A DNA stretch of 10,000 nucleotides from assembly GCF_020217185.1 (NCBI RefSeq), contig NZ_JAIWNX010000208.1:1-10000 (forward strand), written 5' to 3'. A program made the translations under genes and the position numbers. This stretch comes from Asticcacaulis sp. GTDB taxonomy: Bacteria > Pseudomonadota > Alphaproteobacteria > Caulobacterales > Caulobacteraceae. The notes beneath the pieces were generated by a model. It did no database searches, was not told the DNA's origin, and saw only the letters and a program-made list of their open reading frames with translations. Positions 7,978 to 10,000 of this stretch are shown here, in pieces (within the stretch, counting starts at the first letter, position 1; the number at the start of each line of letters is the position of its first letter).

Positions 7978-8031
7978 TTGGGGGTCTTGCTTTTGAGATT
8001 CGTCGCGAGACCCCCAAAAAGACCCCAAAAA
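7977..8031. repeat. GGGGGTC repeat cluster between integrase remnant and tRNA-Phe
   Basis: TTTGGGGGTCTTGC at 7977-7990 and GCGAGACCCCCAAA at 8005-8018 form a 14-base inverted repeat with one G-U pair and a 14-base loop. A further copy, GACCCC plus an A run (8021-8031), follows directly, so on the minus strand there are tandem TTTTTGGGGTC and TTTTTGGGGGTC units and then an inverted copy. Short repeats of this kind between a tRNA and an integrase gene often act as arm-type integrase or excisionase binding sites; that role is inferred here. The hairpin itself has no U-tract, which argues against it being a terminator. Confidence 0.6.
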
Positions 8032-8047
8032 CGCCCGGCTGCGGGCG
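8027..8047 (-). terminator. intrinsic terminator downstream of tRNA-Phe
   Basis: On the minus strand, CGCCCG-CAGC-CGGGCG (8047-8032) forms a perfect six-pair GC stem with a four-base loop, followed immediately by TTTTT (8031-8027). It lies about 94 bases after the tRNA 3' end and is oriented to stop tRNA transcription before the integrase remnant. Confidence 0.75.
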
Positions 8048-8140
8048 GAACGGGTCGGACTTCGGCGGACCTCACTGAGGCCCTAAACTATCAATTTTAA
8101 AGGATTTTTTCAACGCGGCGTACGCCACCGGAAGACGCAA

Positions 8141-8165
8141 TGGTGCCTGGAGCCGGAATCGAACC
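8141..8165. other. candidate island attachment site (tRNA-Phe 3' end)
   Basis: The T-arm and 3' acceptor half of tRNA-Phe is the usual crossover region for P4-type integrases, and the integrase remnant starts about 165 bases from it in the expected orientation. No second copy of this tRNA end was seen by eye elsewhere in the window, so the other attachment site, if it survives, lies outside. The extent of the crossover core cannot be fixed from one copy. Confidence 0.35.
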
Positions 8166-8216
8166 AGCGACACGCGGATTTTCAATCCGCTGCTCTACCA
8201 ACTGAGCTATCCAGGC
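8141..8216 (-). tRNA. tRNA-Phe (GAA)
   Basis: This is a complete 76-base cloverleaf. The acceptor stem is GCCTGGA / TCCAGGC, the D arm GCTC-AGTTGGTA-GAGC, the anticodon stem GCGGA / TCCGC with loop TTGAAAA (anticodon GAA at 8183-8181), the variable loop GTGTC, and the T arm GCTGG-TTCGATT-CCGGC with one G-U pair. The discriminator is A and the CCA end is encoded (8143-8141). It has its own promoter at 8264-8292 and a terminator at 8027-8047, and its intact 3' end flanks an integrase relic. Confidence 0.97.
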
Positions 8217-8263
8217 ACTCTTTGCATCAAAACGGCCTTGGTTCGCCGCCTCGGGAGGTCGGT

Positions 8264-8292
8264 CTAATAAGCGAGCCATTCGGGCTTGGCAA
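8264..8292 (-). promoter_or_regulatory. promoter of tRNA-Phe
   Basis: On the minus strand, TTGCCA (8292-8287) and TATTAG (8269-8264) are separated by exactly 17 bases. The predicted start is near 8257, leaving a short 5' leader of about 40 bases for RNase P to remove before the tRNA at 8216. The promoter lies between the yacG stop and the tRNA, so the tRNA can be transcribed independently of the upstream genes. Confidence 0.65.
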
Positions 8293-8325
8293 GCGCGCAA
8301 AGCAGGAAATTCGCAAAAAACCCGT

Positions 8326-8583
8326 CTAAACCGCGTCTTTGTCGTCAAAAGGTGAGGATAACTCCGCTGACGCCGCCGCCCCCTCCACTTCCGCAGCATC
8401 GGCCGCCAACGCCCCCGTGCCGCTGATGACGTATTCGCCCTTCAACCAGTGCATCAGGTCGGCATCGGCGCAGCGTTTCGAGCAAAAAGGGGAGTAGTCC
8501 TTCGCCGTATTGGGAAGGGTCTGGTCAGCGACCTGATAGTTGTGGCGGCAATAGGCACATGTGCGTTTCGTCATGTGGCCCAT
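8326..8583 (-). CDS. yacG: YacG, zinc-binding DNA gyrase inhibitor
   Basis: This small cytoplasmic zinc-ribbon protein is of the YacG family, whose E. coli member binds GyrB and inhibits DNA gyrase. The four zinc ligands are visible as C9-x2-C12 and C34-x3-C38 (TCAYC and FCSKRC), followed by the family signature [10 protein letters not shown]. The 85 residues exceed the roughly 65 of E. coli YacG because of an Ala/Glu-rich, probably disordered tail. The first ATG lies 9 bases after the stop of the RNase gene. A second in-frame ATG at 8574 gives MTKRTCAYC, a more usual family start, and neither has a strong ribosome-binding site. It sits in the maf - RNase E/G - yacG order typical of alphaproteobacteria and is probably cotranscribed. 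Confidence 0.92.
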   Translation of the reverse strand: MGHMTKRTCAYCRHNYQVADQTLPNTAKDYSPFCSKRCADADLMHWLKGEYVISGTGALAADAAEVEGAAASAELSSPFDDKDAV

Positions 8584-8592
8584 ATAGGACGA

Positions 8593-9603
8593 CTATCGCA
8601 GCGGAACAACCTCGGTCATCGCCGCCGTTTCGACGCTGAGACGGGGTGCTAGCGGGTCGAGGCTGTCTTTCAGGCACAGCCGCACCTGATCGGCCACCGG
8701 TCCCGGCGCGCGCAGACGGAGGCGTCCACCGGCATCCGAACGGGCTTCGGCCACGGCGCGCCACAGGAGACGCCGGGCGGCCCTCAGCGGCGTGTCTTCG
8801 GTGTGCGGCCGGGCGCCCCACGGCCGGCTGAATTCCAGCGTCCCGAAGCGGGTAATCGGCCCGCAGGCGATGGCGCGGCCCTCGGCTCCAAAGGCCGCCT
8901 GCACCAGCCCGGTCAGCTTTTCACCATTGTGTTTGTTGCCGATCAGATCGACCACCACCAGCCCGGCCAGATTGGACAGGCGCAGGCGGCGCACCACCTC
9001 TTCCACCGCCACCTCATTGAGGCGCTTGGCGGCCTGACGCGGCGTGTGGATCATCCCCTCCCCCGCGCGGCCCATGTCGATGTCGCAGGCGATCAGGGCG
9101 CGCGTCGGTTCGATAGACAAATAGCCCCCGCCGGGCAGGTCAAAGCTGGGCTGGGTCGCCTGCGCCTCGGCGATATCGAGGGCGTCGGGGTCTTCGGCGG
9201 GCTCCAAGCGGACCTGCGGGTCGATCAGACGCCGCGCCTGTTGCTTCAGGCATTCGATCAGAGTCAGCGGGTCCGACAGACGACGCGGAGGGCCTTCGCT
9301 GACCCCCAGCAGGCGGGCGCGCGGCAATTTGTCGGCACGGGCTTCGGCGGCGATTTCGACCTCGACCGCCGTGCCTTCGTTGAGCGCGTCCGGCTCGCTG
9401 AGGTCGGCCATAGCCTCCTGCCCATCGGCCAGCCTGAGAAAGCCGATCCGTCCCGACTTTGCGGTCAGGCGCGCCACCGAGCGCGTCCCCCACAGGGTCA
9501 GTGAGGGATCGAGCGCCGGGCCTTCGGCATAGAGCAGCGGCTGACCCTCACGCGCCACACAGGCACGCACCAGACCAAACCGCTGTTCGCTGTAAAGTTT
9601 CAA
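8593..9603 (-). CDS. short ribonuclease E/G family protein
   Basis: This is a 336-residue member of the RNase E/G endoribonuclease family, which acts in RNA processing and decay. The catalytic part GGYLSIEPTRALIACDIDMGR aligns with the GGYLVIEPTEAL-type and AIDVNSGR-type motifs of RNase E, placing D174 at the position of the metal-binding Asp303. D219 in LVVVDLIGN corresponds to Asp346. FGTLEFSR matches the FGLLEMTR signature. An S1-like N-terminal part is recognisable but weak. The cysteine pair of the zinc link (CPxC) and the C-terminal small domain are absent, so quaternary assembly must differ from RNase E and RNase G (489 residues in E. coli). Translation starts at TTG (9603-9601), whose last two bases are the first two of the TGA stop of maf, so it is probably translationally coupled. 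Short paralogues of this sort are found beside maf in alphaproteobacteria. Confidence 0.85.
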   Translation of the reverse strand: MKLYSEQRFGLVRACVAREGQPLLYAEGPALDPSLTLWGTRSVARLTAKSGRIGFLRLADGQEAMADLSEPDALNEGTAVEVEIAAEARADKLPRARLLGVSEGPPRRLSDPLTLIECLKQQARRLIDPQVRLEPAEDPDALDIAEAQATQPSFDLPGGGYLSIEPTRALIACDIDMGRAGEGMIHTPRQAAKRLNEVAVEEVVRRLRLSNLAGLVVVDLIGNKHNGEKLTGLVQAAFGAEGRAIACGPITRFGTLEFSRPWGARPHTEDTPLRAARRLLWRAVAEARSDAGGRLRLRAPGPVADQVRLCLKDSLDPLAPRLSVETAAMTEVVPLR

Positions 9604-10000
9604 CCCGCGTAACCCGCGCCGCGCAACAATTGCAGGGTCTCATAGGTCGGCAACCCCACCACCGACGGAAAGGAGCCGATCAGGTGGATGACAAAGGCGC
9701 TGGCGCGACCCTGAATGCCATAGCCACCGGCCTTGCCCAGACCTTCGCCGGAGGCCACATAGGCGTCAATCTCTTCGGCGCTGAGACGTTTGAATTGCAG
9801 CCGCGTTTCCACCACACGCGCCGACAGGCCCTTAGGCGAGACAAGAGCGACGCCGGTATAGACGCGGTGGCTGCGGCCAGACATCAGTTGCAGACAGGCG
9901 CGCACCTCGGCATCGGTTTCCGCCTTGGGCAGGATACGCCGCCCCACCCCGACCACGGTATCGGCGGCCAGAATATAGGCGGGCTCCGTAACCACAGCCG
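9600..10000 (-). CDS. maf: Maf/YhdE nucleotide pyrophosphatase, C-terminal part
   Basis: This is a partial gene: the frame is open to the window edge, so the N-terminus with the nucleotide-binding SxSPRR segment lies beyond 10000. The visible 133 residues contain the family core AADTVV with the catalytic Asp, MSGRSHRVYTGVAL, and GKAGGYGIQGRASAFV followed by GSFPSVVGLP. Maf proteins hydrolyse non-canonical or modified nucleoside triphosphates to the monophosphate and pyrophosphate in the cytoplasm. Substrate class (dTTP/UTP-type or m7GTP-type) cannot be decided safely here. The TGA stop overlaps the TTG start of the RNase gene. The GTG at 9995 is an internal valine and not the start. Confidence 0.93.
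   Translation of the reverse strand, partial: AVVTEPAYILAADTVVGVGRRILPKAETDAEVRACLQLMSGRSHRVYTGVALVSPKGLSARVVETRLQFKRLSAEEIDAYVASGEGLGKAGGYGIQGRASAFVIHLIGSFPSVVGLPTYETLQLLRGAGYAG

Noticed and set aside
7977..8018. The 14-base inverted repeat as a transcription terminator
   Set aside because: No U-tract follows it on either strand, and a much better terminator lies at 8027-8047.
7887..8075. Minus-strand open frame of 62 codons beside the integrase remnant
   Set aside because: It is the out-of-frame reading of the integrase beginning; the other frame gives the family sequence SLSDAAIR...EYKLF.
1..8140. Second copy of the tRNA-Phe 3' end marking the other island boundary
   Set aside because: No such copy was seen by eye, so no second attachment site is claimed within the window.
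8803..9504. Plus-strand open frame of 233 codons opposite the RNase E/G gene
   Set aside because: It is low-complexity, Arg/Gln/Gly-rich translation of GC-rich DNA opposite a clear RNase E/G coding sequence.
1..10000. CRISPR array, insertion sequence or phage structural genes
   Set aside because: No regularly spaced repeats, transposase motifs or IS-like terminal repeats were seen; the only mobile-element sign is the integrase relic.

Overview
The window looks like chromosomal DNA from an alphaproteobacterium, plausibly a Caulobacteraceae-type plant-matter degrader. The main clue is the right end, where Maf, a short RNase E/G, YacG and tRNA-Phe follow one another on the minus strand in an order familiar from alphaproteobacterial chromosomes. 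The genus is an inference. The right end reads visibly more GC-rich than the left, but composition was not computed.

Positions 1-7500 hold a carbohydrate/protein-degradation locus. A Tat-exported GH127/GH146-type beta-L-arabinofuranosidase (183-2558, +) is followed after 8 bases by a Sec-exported Svx/AvrXca-like putative zinc metalloprotease (2567-4381, +). The protease carries a C-terminal domain that looks like a hexapeptide-repeat beta-helix. Facing them is a second, larger Tat-exported GH127 enzyme (4571-7411, -) with an N-terminal F5/8-type C-like domain and an Ig/PKD-like domain. Both enzymes keep the zinc/cysteine catalytic residues of the clan. A GTATAC-based palindrome lies in front of each transcription unit, at 75-87 and 7442-7456, and the second overlaps a good -10 box. 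The three genes may therefore form one regulon under one repressor. A reasonable job for the set is stripping beta-arabinofuranosides from arabinosylated plant cell-wall material, possibly hydroxyproline-rich glycoproteins such as extensin, and cutting the exposed protein.

Positions 7502-8140 hold a decayed P4-type tyrosine integrase. It shows a lost start codon, a frameshift in a C6 run, a large in-frame internal deletion and no catalytic domain. It sits beside the 3' end of tRNA-Phe (8141-8216, -), with a GGGGGTC-type repeat cluster and an intrinsic terminator in between. This is the usual arrangement at the end of a tRNA-integrated island, so the hydrolase locus may be cargo of an old, now immobile island.

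Positions 8217-10000 are conserved housekeeping: a tRNA promoter, YacG (DNA gyrase inhibitor), a shortened RNase E/G that starts at TTG inside the stop of the preceding gene, and the C-terminal part of Maf running off the window edge.
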